From NCBI RefSeq assembly GCF_000524475.1, contig NZ_BAVQ01000035.1:1-64000 (forward strand): a stretch of 64,000 bases of DNA. The letters run 5' to 3'. Positions 8,428 to 17,147 of this stretch are shown here, piece by piece. Both the position numbers and the translations under genes were made by a program. Below the pieces are notes generated by a model. It was not told the origin of the DNA. It was given only the letters and a program-made list of their open reading frames with translations, and made no database searches. Origin of the DNA: Tomitella biformata AHU 1821. Its GTDB lineage: Bacteria; Actinomycetota; Actinomycetes; Mycobacteriales; Mycobacteriaceae. How positions within the stretch are numbered: position 1 is the stretch's first letter; every line of letters begins with the position of its first letter.

Positions 8428-9482
8428 TGGAGGAGATTGCGGAGCCTGGTGTGCGGGACTGGGACTTCCCCCGCAGTGCCGCGGGGATCGCGTTGCTCGT
8501 CGACTTCGCTGTCGAGCGAGGCATTACGCCGGAGGCCCTCCTACGAGGCACGGCCGTCTCCCCGGACGCGATGGCAGATCCCGGTGCGCAGGTGGATGCC
8601 CACCAGGAGCTCGCCGTGGTCCGCAACGTCGTTCGCGCGCTGGACGATCCGCCGGGATTAGGGCTTGAGCTGGGGCAGCGATACCGGCCGACCACCTTCG
8701 GGATCTTCGGCTTCGCCTGGGTCAGCAGCCCCACCCTCCGCGACGCGATGGCCTTGGCCCTGCGCTATCTGGACCTGAGCTTCGCCTTCTGCACGCCGAC
8801 GATCCGGCTGGGCCCCGATGAGATAGTGCTGGAGCTGGCGGATGACCGCGTGCCGGCGGACGTTCGCCGGTTCCTCGTGGATCGGGACCTGGCGGCGATC
8901 TTCAGTGTGGTCGGCGATCTGCTCGGCGCACGAATCACGCTGCGGCGGCTAGAACTGCGCGCGTCGGACTCCGGTTCCGCAGGGCGCTACGAGCAGATCT
9001 TCGGGATTGCGCCCGTGTTCGGCGCCCCCGCGAATATCGGTGTGTTCGACGCGAAGTACTTGGACCAGCCGCTGCCGCAGGCCAATGACCACACCGTCGC
9101 GCTGTGCGAGGCGCAATGCCGAGAGCTCGTGGCTCGTCGCCGGGAGCGCACCGGTATCGCCAAGGATGTCCGCGATCACGTGACCCGCGTGGGCGGTGCG
9201 GCCGTGGATATGGAGACTGTGGCCCGCGAGATGGGCATGAGCGTCCGCAGCCTGCGCCGCCACCTTGTCGAGGCGGGCACCAGCTTCCGGGCGCTGCGCG
9301 AGGAGGTCGTCTCCACGTTGGCCGTGGAGTTGCTCGAGACCGGAGTGCTGACCGTCGATGATGTCGCGGTGCGGCTGGGCTATGCCGAGGCGTCGAGCTT
9401 CATCCACGCGTTCAAGCGGTGGACGGGGCAGACTCCGACGGCGCACCTGCGCGCGCGGCGGGCGCGCTACCGGCGGCCCTAG
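8427..9482 (+). CDS. AraC-family regulator, arabinose-binding-like N-domain
   Basis: This regulator has about 351 residues. The N-terminal two thirds resemble the domain of OruR/ArgR-type AraC proteins, which commonly sense hydrophobic or catabolic ligands. The C-terminal AraC DNA-binding domain covers about residues 245-345, with first helix-turn-helix AREMGMSVRSLRRHLVEAG and second LGYAEASSFIHAFKRWTGQTP. It is divergent from the monooxygenase-GMC-decarboxylase operon and is probably its activator; that is inference from position. The ATG at 8427 is preferred over the in-frame TTG at 8421. The stop overlaps that of the next, convergent gene by CTAG. Confidence 0.85.
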   Translation: MEEIAEPGVRDWDFPRSAAGIALLVDFAVERGITPEALLRGTAVSPDAMADPGAQVDAHQELAVVRNVVRALDDPPGLGLELGQRYRPTTFGIFGFAWVSSPTLRDAMALALRYLDLSFAFCTPTIRLGPDEIVLELADDRVPADVRRFLVDRDLAAIFSVVGDLLGARITLRRLELRASDSGSAGRYEQIFGIAPVFGAPANIGVFDAKYLDQPLPQANDHTVALCEAQCRELVARRRERTGIAKDVRDHVTRVGGAAVDMETVAREMGMSVRSLRRHLVEAGTSFRALREEVVSTLAVELLETGVLTVDDVAVRLGYAEASSFIHAFKRWTGQTPTAHLRARRARYRRP

Positions 9483-9919
9483 CCGGTCTGCGGCCGGAGC
9501 TGATCCGGGAACCGGTAGTCGCAGCCGAGCTCGTCGGGGGCGGCCGTCGCCCAGTTGTCGCGGAACCAGGCGACGGCGATATCTGCGATCAGGTGCGCGT
9601 CGCGGCTGAAGATATAGCCGTCGGTGCAGTCGTCGAAGTGCCCGTCGGTGTGCCAGAGGTCCAGGTCCAAGTCTGCGCTGGAGTAGTCGGCGAGCATCAG
9701 GTGGCCGAGCACGGTGCGGGACCTGCGGAGCATGAGGACGCCGTCGGCGAGCACCTGGATCTGGGCGCACACCGGATCGTCGACGCCGCGGCCCTCGATA
9801 AAGGCCTTCGGGCCGAGCTCCAGGATGAACGCCACCGGCTTGCCAGCCATCGAGTCCGCGAGCCAATCCGCCATGTCAGGCCACTCGGAGACGCCGGATG
9901 AACTGGGGAAATCTGGCAT
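9479..9919 (-). CDS. Conserved hypothetical, possible YbjN/TY-Chap-like protein
   Basis: The 146-residue soluble acidic protein has no signal peptide or membrane segment. It contains alternating strands and helices ending in a helix with IAVAWFRDNW. The overall pattern is reminiscent of the YbjN/secretion-chaperone-like peptide-binding fold found in many actinobacterial small proteins, but I do not recognise a specific family. The start is well supported by AAAGGAG 6 bases upstream of the ATG at 9919. Its stop overlaps the AraC stop. It is divergent from aminopeptidase N. Function unknown. Confidence 0.65.
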   Translation of the reverse strand: MPDFPSSSGVSEWPDMADWLADSMAGKPVAFILELGPKAFIEGRGVDDPVCAQIQVLADGVLMLRRSRTVLGHLMLADYSSADLDLDLWHTDGHFDDCTDGYIFSRDAHLIADIAVAWFRDNWATAAPDELGCDYRFPDQLRPQTG

Positions 9920-10082
9920 CGCGCACTCCTTTAGCTCGACTGTGTGGTGGCACGACGGTAGCAATGAGCGCCCTCGCAGTGGGCATCGCTTGGGGGCGGC
10001 CCCGGCGCTGTGGCGATGCCGGGCTAGCACGGGAGGACGGTGTGACGAGGTCGAGGGCACAGGACGTGACAGGATTGATGAC

Positions 10083-12587
10083 GTGACCTCCGCGAATCTG
10101 ACACGTACCGAGACCTCCGCCCGCGCCGAGGCGATCACCGTCGCCACCTACGAGGTGGGGCTGGACCTGTCGGGCTCGGTGCACACCGACATGATCGGCT
10201 TCCCGACCACGACCACCATCGAGCTGACCTCGAATGTTGCCGAGACCTGGCTCGACTTCATCGGGCTCTCGGTGCAGTCGGTGACCGTGAACGGCCGCGA
10301 GATCGAGGTGGCCTACGACGGCGCGCGCGTGGCCGTCACCGGCCTGGCGCTGGACGGGCCGAACACCGTGGTCGTCACCGCGACGGGCGAGTACAGCCGC
10401 TCCGGGGAGGGCATGCACCGCTTCCGCGACCCTGTCGACGAGCAGGTCTACCTCTACACCCAGTACGAGCCCTCGGACGCCCGTCGGGTCTTCGCGTGCT
10501 TCGAGCAGCCGGACATGAAGGGGCGCTTCACCTTCATCGTGACCGCACCCACCGGCTGGGAGGTCGTGTCCAACCAGATCGCGGCGCAGCGCGAGGAGTC
10601 CGACGGCGTTCAGACCGTCGAGTTCGCGCAGACCCTGCCCATCTCCACCTACATCACGACGGTCATCGCGGGCCCGTACCGCCGCGTCGCCAACTCATGG
10701 AGCCGCGGCGACCTGACTGTCGACCTGGGCGTGCTGTGCCGGGAGTCCCTCGCGCAGTACCTGGACGCGGACGAGATTTTTGAGATCACCAAGCAGGGCC
10801 TGGACTTCTTCTCCGAGCACTTCGACTACCCCTACCCGTGGGGCAAGTACGACCAGGTCTTCGTCCCCGAATACAACCTCGGCGCGATGGAGAACCCCGG
10901 CGCGGTCACGTTCACCGAGGCGTACGTGTTCCGCGGGGCCGCCACGGCCGCGCAGCACCAGGGCCGGGCGAACACGATCCTGCACGAGATGGCGCACATG
11001 TGGTTTGGCGACCTCGTGACGATGCGCTGGTGGGACGACCTGTGGCTCAAGGAGTCCTTCGCGGACTACATGGGCGCCCTCGCCAGCGTGGAGGCGACCA
11101 AGTTCACCAACGCGTGGGTCGCCTTCGCGATCCAGCGCAAGGCCTGGGCGTACACCCAAGACCAGCTGCAGACCACGCACCCCGTCGTCGCGGACATCGT
11201 CGACCTCGAGGCGGCCAAGCTCAACTTCGACGGCATCACCTACGCCAAGGGCGCGAGCGCGCTCAAGCAGTTGGTGGCGCACGTTGGCCAGGACGCGTTC
11301 TTCGAGGGCGCACGACGCTATTTCAAGGCCCATGAGTTCGGCACCGCGACGCTAGAGGACCTGTTCACGGAGCTCTCTGCCACGTCGGGCCGCGATCTCG
11401 AGGACTGGGCCACAGCCTGGCTGCACCGCAGCGGCGTCTCCACGCTGACTTTGGGGCGGCTGAAGAAGGGCGGCCGGTACGAGATCGTCCAGACCGATGT
11501 TCGCCCGCACACCCTCGCCATCGGGCTCTACGATTTCGACGAGTCCGGCGACTTGGTCCTCGTCGAGTCCGTGCCCGTCGAGATCTCCTACGCCCGCACC
11601 GCCATCAAGCTGCGGGAGACCCCGCTGATGCTGCTCAACGATGGTGACCTCACCTACGCCAAGGCCCGTCTCGGCGGCTTCTCGCTGCGCACCGTCGAGC
11701 AGTCCCTGGACCGCGTCGTCGACCCCCTCGCCCGCGCGCTGATCTGGTCCATGCTGTGGAACTCCGTGCGCGACGCCGAACTCCACGCCGATCGCTACCT
11801 CGCGATGGCCCGCAAGTTCGCGCCGGGGGAGCCGGACCTGGCGCTGCTGACGACCGTGCTCGCGAACACGTCCTTCGCCATCGAGCACTACTGCCCCGAC
11901 GCCGAGCGCCAGGAGCGCCGCGCGGAGTGGCTGGAGACCGCCTGGACGACGCTGTTCGCCGCCGAGCCGGGCTCTGGCACGCAGCTTGCGTGGGCCCGGG
12001 CGATGGCCACGGCCGCCGGGTTCGATGAGACGCGTGCCGCCGAGATCCGCGCGATCCTGCTGGGCGAGGCTCCCGGTCCCGAGGGCCTGGCCCTGGACCC
12101 CGACCTGCGCTGGGCCCTGTGGACGGCGCTGGCCACCACCGGGCACGCGGACCAGGAGGCGCTGGACGCCGAGCTGGCCCGCGATGACACCGGCTCCGGC
12201 CGCTCCGCGCACGCCCGCGCGCTCGCCTCGCGCCCCACCGAGGAGATCCGGGCGAAGGCCTGGGCCGCCGCGATGACGAACACGAACCTGTCCAACGACC
12301 AGCTCGACGCGGTCATCGCGGGCTTCCGCGCGGGCGGGCGGCGCGACCTGATCGCGATGCTCGACGGCGACTACTACGCGGAGATCCGCCAGGTGTGGGA
12401 CGAGCGCAGCATCGAGATCGCGCGCCGCATCGTGATCGGCCTGTTCCCGGCGGGCCGCAGCCTGGAGTCGGTGAACCACTGGCTGGAGGACTTCGGCACC
12501 GCGCCGGCCGCGCTGCAGCGACTGATGATCGAGCAGCGCGACCACCTGGCGCGGGACCTGGGCGTGCGGCGGTTCAACAAGCGCTGA
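10083..12587 (+). CDS. pepN: Aminopeptidase N (M1 zinc metallopeptidase)
   Basis: The 834-residue M1 aminopeptidase removes N-terminal residues from peptides in the cytoplasm. The substrate-binding motif GAMEN is at 267-271. The zinc motif HEMAH is at 301-305 with the third ligand E324 exactly 18 residues on (HExxH-x18-E). The C-terminal ERAP1-like helical domain is present. Length matches Streptomyces and mycobacterial PepN (about 850). The GTG at 10083 starts the conserved N-terminal domain; the open frame extends left but shows no family similarity. No ribosome-binding site is obvious. It is a single-gene unit or is followed by the independently promoted gene at 12618. Confidence 0.93.
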   Translation: MTSANLTRTETSARAEAITVATYEVGLDLSGSVHTDMIGFPTTTTIELTSNVAETWLDFIGLSVQSVTVNGREIEVAYDGARVAVTGLALDGPNTVVVTATGEYSRSGEGMHRFRDPVDEQVYLYTQYEPSDARRVFACFEQPDMKGRFTFIVTAPTGWEVVSNQIAAQREESDGVQTVEFAQTLPISTYITTVIAGPYRRVANSWSRGDLTVDLGVLCRESLAQYLDADEIFEITKQGLDFFSEHFDYPYPWGKYDQVFVPEYNLGAMENPGAVTFTEAYVFRGAATAAQHQGRANTILHEMAHMWFGDLVTMRWWDDLWLKESFADYMGALASVEATKFTNAWVAFAIQRKAWAYTQDQLQTTHPVVADIVDLEAAKLNFDGITYAKGASALKQLVAHVGQDAFFEGARRYFKAHEFGTATLEDLFTELSATSGRDLEDWATAWLHRSGVSTLTLGRLKKGGRYEIVQTDVRPHTLAIGLYDFDESGDLVLVESVPVEISYARTAIKLRETPLMLLNDGDLTYAKARLGGFSLRTVEQSLDRVVDPLARALIWSMLWNSVRDAELHADRYLAMARKFAPGEPDLALLTTVLANTSFAIEHYCPDAERQERRAEWLETAWTTLFAAEPGSGTQLAWARAMATAAGFDETRAAEIRAILLGEAPGPEGLALDPDLRWALWTALATTGHADQEALDAELARDDTGSGRSAHARALASRPTEEIRAKAWAAAMTNTNLSNDQLDAVIAGFRAGGRRDLIAMLDGDYYAEIRQVWDERSIEIARRIVIGLFPAGRSLESVNHWLEDFGTAPAALQRLMIEQRDHLARDLGVRRFNKR

Positions 12588-12606
12588 CGGGCGGGGGCCG
12601 GGGCGG

Positions 12607-12618
12607 TACCGTCGGGCA
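12607..12618 (+). promoter_or_regulatory. Probable leaderless promoter
   Basis: TACCGT (12607-12612) fits TANNNT and ends 5 bases before the ATG at 12618, within the 30-base gap after pepN. There is no Shine-Dalgarno sequence. Confidence 0.4.
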
Positions 12619-13868
12619 TGCAGAATTCCCGCGAGTACGACCTGGTCCTGTACGGCGTCACCGGTTTCGTCGGTGAGCTCACCGCGCGCTATGTCGCTCA
12701 CGCGGCCCCGGCCGGCACGAAGATCGCGCTGGCCGGCCGGGACCTCGGTCGGGTGGAGGCGGCGCGCGGGCGGCTGCCCGCCGCCGCGGCAGGCTGGGGG
12801 CTCATCCAGGCCGACGCGGCGAACGCGGACTCCCTGCGGCAAATGGCGGATTCCACCAGGGTCGTCGTGACCACCGTGGGGCCCTACGCCGACTATGGGT
12901 TGCCGCTGGTCCTGGCCTGCGCGGCCGCGGGCACCGATTATGCGGACCTGACCGGGGAGCCGCTGTTCGTGCGCGAGAGCATCGACGCCGCGCATGAGCT
13001 GGCGGTCAAGAACTCCGCCCGCATCGTGCACTCCTGCGGATTCGACTCCGTCCCTTCTGATCTGAGCGTGTTCCTCACCTATCGGCAGGCGCTCGCGGAG
13101 GACACCGGCGAGTTGGCGGAGTCCACGCTGGTGGCGAGCCTGCGCGGCGGGATGAGCGGTGGCACCGTCGCGTCGGGCCGGGGCCAGATGCGCGCGATAG
13201 CCGGAGACCGGTCCCTGCAGGCCGAGCTGGATGACCCCTACCTGCTCAGCGCGGACCGCGAGCTCGAGTCGCGGCCGGGGGAGCAGTCGGACCGGGCGCT
13301 GGCCAAGGCCTCGAGCATCGACGCGTCGCTGCCGGGCTGGGTGACCACCTTCATCATGGCGCAGCATAATTCGCGCATCGTGCGGCGCTCGAACTCGCTG
13401 CTGGGCTGGGCCTACGGCAAGGACTTCCGCTACCGCGAGGTGATGAGCGTGGGCCGCTCGGCCGCCGCGCCGATCATGGCGGCGGGAGTCTCCGCGGTGC
13501 TGTGGGCGCAGAATGCGCTCGGCCCGCTGGCGCACAAGGGGTTCGGGGACAAGGTGATCGACGCGATCGCGCCCAAGCCCGGCACCGGACCCGACGAGAA
13601 GGCCCGCGACGCGGGCTGGTTCTCGATGAAGACGTTCACCCGCACCAGCGGCGGTGCGCGCTATCTCGCCACCTTCGCCGCGGACGGCGACCCCGGCTAT
13701 AAGGCCACCGCCGTGATCCTCGGCGAGGTGGGGCTGTGCCTGGCGCTCGACCGCGGCGAGCTCTCGGAGCTGGCGGGGGTGCTGACCCCCGCGCCGGTGA
13801 TGGCGGAGCCCCTTGCCCGCAGGCTGCGGGCGGCGGGGATGACCATCGAGGTCGAGCGGCGGCGCTGA
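12618..13868 (+). CDS. Saccharopine dehydrogenase-like / trans-acting enoyl reductase family
   Basis: The 416-residue protein has an N-terminal Rossmann domain (LYGVTGFVGELTARYV at about 11-26) and the saccharopine-dehydrogenase-type fold. The segment HSCGFDSVPSDL is characteristic of the mycobacterial group that includes the phthiocerol-pathway trans-acting enoyl reductase and its relatives. That enzyme acts with polyketide synthases during mycocerosate and phthiocerol lipid assembly, but no polyketide synthase is in this window, so this copy probably has another lipid substrate. It follows pepN by 30 bases with its own putative promoter and converges on a transporter gene. Confidence 0.8.
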   Translation: MQNSREYDLVLYGVTGFVGELTARYVAHAAPAGTKIALAGRDLGRVEAARGRLPAAAAGWGLIQADAANADSLRQMADSTRVVVTTVGPYADYGLPLVLACAAAGTDYADLTGEPLFVRESIDAAHELAVKNSARIVHSCGFDSVPSDLSVFLTYRQALAEDTGELAESTLVASLRGGMSGGTVASGRGQMRAIAGDRSLQAELDDPYLLSADRELESRPGEQSDRALAKASSIDASLPGWVTTFIMAQHNSRIVRRSNSLLGWAYGKDFRYREVMSVGRSAAAPIMAAGVSAVLWAQNALGPLAHKGFGDKVIDAIAPKPGTGPDEKARDAGWFSMKTFTRTSGGARYLATFAADGDPGYKATAVILGEVGLCLALDRGELSELAGVLTPAPVMAEPLARRLRAAGMTIEVERRR

Positions 13869-13875
13869 CGAGGTA

Positions 13876-13902
13876 GCCCGGGTGCCCCGATCAGACCCGG
13901 GC
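13876..13902. terminator. Hairpin between convergent genes
   Basis: GCCCGGGT (13876-13883) and ACCCGGGC (13895-13902) form a perfect 8-bp GC-rich stem with an 11-base loop. It lies between, and slightly overlaps, the ends of two convergent genes. No T-run follows on either side, as is common for high-GC actinobacterial terminators, so a bidirectional terminator is likely but not certain. Confidence 0.5.
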
Positions 13903-15285
13903 CGGCGTCAACCCCTTCTCGCCGGGGACCTCGATGCCGCGAAGCGACACCCCGGCGGTCTCGCGGAGGAACAGCAGCGAGACCATGCCGATCACGCACG
14001 CGCCCATCATGTAGATCGCCGGGAAGATGTCGAGCCCGGTGGTCTCGATGAGCTGGGTGTTGACGTACGGCGCGGTGCCGCCGAACGCGGCGGTCGCCAC
14101 GTTGTAGCTGATCGCGAAGCCCGCATACCGGACCTGGGTGGGGAACATCGCTGGGAACGTCGCGGAGATCGTCGCCAGCTGCGGGATGTAGAGCAGCCCG
14201 AGCACCGCGAAGCCGAGCAGCGCCCAGCCGACGCCCTTGGACATCAGCCAGTACATGGGGATAGCCATGATGAAGAGCCCGATCAGCGAGCCCCACCACA
14301 TGGGCTTGCGGCCCGTGCGGTCCGACCACCGGCCGATGAACGGGATTACCGCCATCATCGCAAGCTCGCCGAGCAGCACCACCAGCATGGTGGAGTCGGG
14401 GTCCATGCCGAGGTTCTTCTCCAAGTAGGTCGGCTGGTAGGTCAGCAGCGTGTAGTTGACGACATTGAGCGCGATGACCATGCCGAACATCGTCATGATG
14501 GGCCGGCGGTAGTTGCGGAGCAGATCCACGAAGCGGCCCCAGGCGGTGCCCTCGACCACCTTGTCCTGCGCGGCTTCGGTGAACACGGGGGTGTCGTCGA
14601 GCTTCGAGCGCAGGTACCAGCCGATCAGGCCCAGCGGCAGCGCCAGCAGGAACGGCAGGCGCCAACCCCACAGCGCCATGAACTCGTCGGTCATCGTCCG
14701 CTGGCACACGAGGACGACGGCCGCGCCCATCACGAAGCCGCCGAGCGTGCCGAACTCGAGGTAGCTGCCGTACTTTCCACGGGTCTTGTCGGGGGAGTAC
14801 TCGGCCATGAACGTCGCGGCCCCGCCGTACTCACCGCCGGTGGAGAAGCCCTGCACCACGCGGAGCGTGACGAGCAGGATCGGCGCGAGCACGCCGATGC
14901 TGGCGTGCGTGGGGATGAACGCGATGAGCCCGGTGGCCGCGGACATCAGCAGAATGGTGGCCGCCAGCACGGCCTTCCGGCCGAGGCGGTCGCCGAGCGG
15001 ACCCCACACCATGCCGCCGAGCGGCCTCAGCAGGAAGGAGACCGCGAACGTCAGCATCGTGGCGAGGGTGGAGAGGTCGCCGGGGAAGAACGCGTCGCCG
15101 ATGTACGTGGCCGTGGCGGCGAAGACGCCGTAGTCGAACCACTCGGTCGCGTTGCCGATGGCCGAGGCGGCGATGACCTTACGCAGCAGCCGGCGGCCCT
15201 CAGGGGTCTCGGGATCCGGGATCTCGGTGCTGGGACCTGCGGGCGGATGCGTTGCGGGCTGGTCATCCGCAGTTGGTGCGCTCAT
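13891..15285 (-). CDS. MHS-family major facilitator (ProP-like) transporter
   Basis: The 464-residue transporter has twelve predicted transmembrane helices. The metabolite:proton symporter signature is clear: NATEWFDYGVFA near the first helix, RPLGGMVWGPLGDRLGRKAVL at helices 2-3, and GGEYGGAATFMAEY in helices 4-5. Members of this group import osmolytes such as proline and betaine, or organic acids, with protons; the substrate here cannot be read from sequence. AGGAGG lies 9 bases upstream of the ATG at 15285. It is divergent from the FadD operon across a 331-base spacer. Confidence 0.85.
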   Translation of the reverse strand: MSAPTADDQPATHPPAGPSTEIPDPETPEGRRLLRKVIAASAIGNATEWFDYGVFAATATYIGDAFFPGDLSTLATMLTFAVSFLLRPLGGMVWGPLGDRLGRKAVLAATILLMSAATGLIAFIPTHASIGVLAPILLVTLRVVQGFSTGGEYGGAATFMAEYSPDKTRGKYGSYLEFGTLGGFVMGAAVVLVCQRTMTDEFMALWGWRLPFLLALPLGLIGWYLRSKLDDTPVFTEAAQDKVVEGTAWGRFVDLLRNYRRPIMTMFGMVIALNVVNYTLLTYQPTYLEKNLGMDPDSTMLVVLLGELAMMAVIPFIGRWSDRTGRKPMWWGSLIGLFIMAIPMYWLMSKGVGWALLGFAVLGLLYIPQLATISATFPAMFPTQVRYAGFAISYNVATAAFGGTAPYVNTQLIETTGLDIFPAIYMMGACVIGMVSLLFLRETAGVSLRGIEVPGEKGLTPARV

Positions 15286-15616
15286 GCTTGTCGTGCCTCC
15301 TTGTTAGGCCGAATCGGCTTGCGCAGGCGCGACCGGAGCACGCTTAGGCGCGTCGAAACCCGGCTCCGCGCAAGGTGATACGCGACGATAAGGCCGTCGA
15401 TGCACAGGGCTGGGGGTGGTGCTCCGCACCGCCCATTACTTCCACCTTGCGGCATCCTGGCGGACCTCGCAACTCAAACGGGCGATTCCGGTGGTGCTGG
15501 GAACTGTCCGCAGGGGACAAGGCGGCGCATGAAGTTGGGCCGCTCGGCATGTACTCTTATCCGCTGGCCCAGCCTAGTGTCGTAGCTCACACCTCGACAC
15601 AAAGGCGGACCTCAAG
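15286..15616. promoter_or_regulatory. 331-base divergent intergenic region with hairpin
   Basis: This spacer separates the MHS transporter (minus) from the FadD operon (plus) and holds no supported gene. A hairpin GGTGGTGC-TCC-GCACCGCC (15415-15433, extendable by one G-C pair) lies near its middle and could be an untranslated-leader structure or operator. TAGTGT near 15574-15579 is a candidate -10 for the FadD operon, and AAAGGCGG about 9 bases before the ATG at 15617 is its ribosome-binding site. The small open frames here lack family resemblance. Confidence 0.45.
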
Positions 15617-17077
15617 ATGGCGGACATCGGCTATTTCGCGTGGGACCTCGCGGCCCGGCACGGCGATAGCGTCTGTGTGCGGGACGATCGGCTGGAGCTC
15701 ACCTACCGGCAGTTCGCCGTGCGCGTGGACGCGTTCGCCAATCAGCTGCGAGACCGCGGGGCTGTGGCCGGGGACGTCGTGGCGATCATGCTCCCCAACC
15801 GAGTCGAGCTCCTCATCGCGATGATGGCGTCCTGGCGCATCGGCGCGGCCGCTACTCCCGTCAACCCGGTGTTCACCGAGGTGGAGGCGGCGCACCAGAT
15901 GGCGGACGCGGGCGCGGTCCTCGTCGTCAACGCGGGCCCCGACGCGCCCACCGGGGGCTTGCCAGCAATCGGGGTGGGCGAGATGGCGTCCGCCGAGCGC
16001 TCCGGCCCCGCGTTCCCCAAGCCGGCTGGCGATGACCTGGCCCTGCTGATCTACACGTCAGGCTCGACGGGCCGGCCCAAGGGTGTGATGGTCGACCACG
16101 ACAACCTGCAGTTCATGGGATCCTCGATGGCCCGCCACCTGTCGCTGACCCCCGCCGACCACTGCCTGTTGATCCTGCCGCTGTTCCACGCGAACGCCAT
16201 CTGCGCGAGCGTGCTGTCCTCGCTGTTGGCGGGCGCGCAGATCAGCATCACCGGGCGCTTCTCGCCCGCGCGCTTCCTCGCCGACGTTGCCCGGCTGCGG
16301 CCCACCTACTTCTCCGCGGTGCCGACGATCTACGCGATGCTGGTCGCCCAGGCCGAGAGGGTGGAGACCGACCTCGCCTCGCTGCGCGTCGCCGTCTGCG
16401 GGGCCGCACCGATCTCGAAGGAGCTGCTGGACAAGGCAGAACGCCAATTCGGCATCGTGATCGTGGAGGGCTACGGGCTCACGGAGGGCACCTGCGCGTC
16501 CACCTGCAACCCGGTCGACGGACCCCGGAAGCTCGGCACCGTCGGCCCGGCACTGCCCGGGCAGGAGGTCGCGATCATGGACGAGGAGGGCAGGATCCTC
16601 CCCGCCGAGACCGACGGTGAGGTGGTCATCCGCGGCCCGGCTGTGATGCGCGGCTACCTGGGGATGCCGGAGGAGACCGCGCGGACCATCGTCGACGGCT
16701 GGCTGCACTCCGGCGACGTCGGCCGACTCGACGCGGACGGCTACCTCACGCTGGTGGACCGCATCAAAGACATGATCATCCGTGGCGGCGAGAACGTGTA
16801 CCCCAAGGAGATCGAGAACGCGCTTGCCACCCATCCGGCGGTGCTTGAGGCCGCGGTGGTCGGCGCGCCGGACCAGGTGTACGGCGAGGTGCCGATCGCC
16901 TTCGTCGTCACGTACCCCGACGCGGCCGTGAGCGAGTCCCAGCTTGCCGCACACCTCGAGGACCAGCTGGCGAAGGTCAAGCGGCCCACCATGATCCACA
17001 TACTCGATGAGCTGCCCCGCAACCCCGTCGGCAAGATCGACAAGCCGGGCCTGCGCCGCCGCATACCTGCCGTCTAA
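15617..17077 (+). CDS. Acyl-CoA synthetase (FadD-type) of the DUF3556 operon
   Basis: The 486-residue adenylate-forming enzyme activates a carboxylic acid to its CoA thioester through an acyl-adenylate. The ATP-binding P-loop YTSGSTGRPKG is at about 151-161, the core motif EGYGLTEGT follows, GWLHSGDVGRLDADGYL is in the hinge region, and the catalytic lysine motif is NPVGKIDKP near the end. The protein is short for a long-chain ligase (about 510-600), so a medium-chain or ring-derived acid is possible. It is the first gene of a plus-strand unit with a DUF3556-like membrane protein and a FAD oxidoreductase. Confidence 0.88.
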   Translation: MADIGYFAWDLAARHGDSVCVRDDRLELTYRQFAVRVDAFANQLRDRGAVAGDVVAIMLPNRVELLIAMMASWRIGAAATPVNPVFTEVEAAHQMADAGAVLVVNAGPDAPTGGLPAIGVGEMASAERSGPAFPKPAGDDLALLIYTSGSTGRPKGVMVDHDNLQFMGSSMARHLSLTPADHCLLILPLFHANAICASVLSSLLAGAQISITGRFSPARFLADVARLRPTYFSAVPTIYAMLVAQAERVETDLASLRVAVCGAAPISKELLDKAERQFGIVIVEGYGLTEGTCASTCNPVDGPRKLGTVGPALPGQEVAIMDEEGRILPAETDGEVVIRGPAVMRGYLGMPEETARTIVDGWLHSGDVGRLDADGYLTLVDRIKDMIIRGGENVYPKEIENALATHPAVLEAAVVGAPDQVYGEVPIAFVVTYPDAAVSESQLAAHLEDQLAKVKRPTMIHILDELPRNPVGKIDKPGLRRRIPAV

Positions 17078-17147
17078 CCCAATCCGATTCGCCAACACCC
17101 CGGCCACCACCCGGGGCGATGACCCCTACCCACATCAGGAGTGCAAG

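Noticed and set aside
11352-13535. A 727-codon minus-strand frame opposite pepN and the enoyl-reductase-like gene
   Set aside because: Both plus-strand genes have clear catalytic or cofactor motifs; the antisense product has none.
13882-15378. A 498-codon plus-strand frame opposite the MHS transporter
   Set aside because: Composition is Arg/His/Gln-rich and it mirrors the real transporter codons.
15375-15824. Plus-strand frame of about 149 codons spanning the divergent spacer into fadD
   Set aside because: It overlaps the start of a clear acyl-CoA ligase in another frame, with no family similarity.
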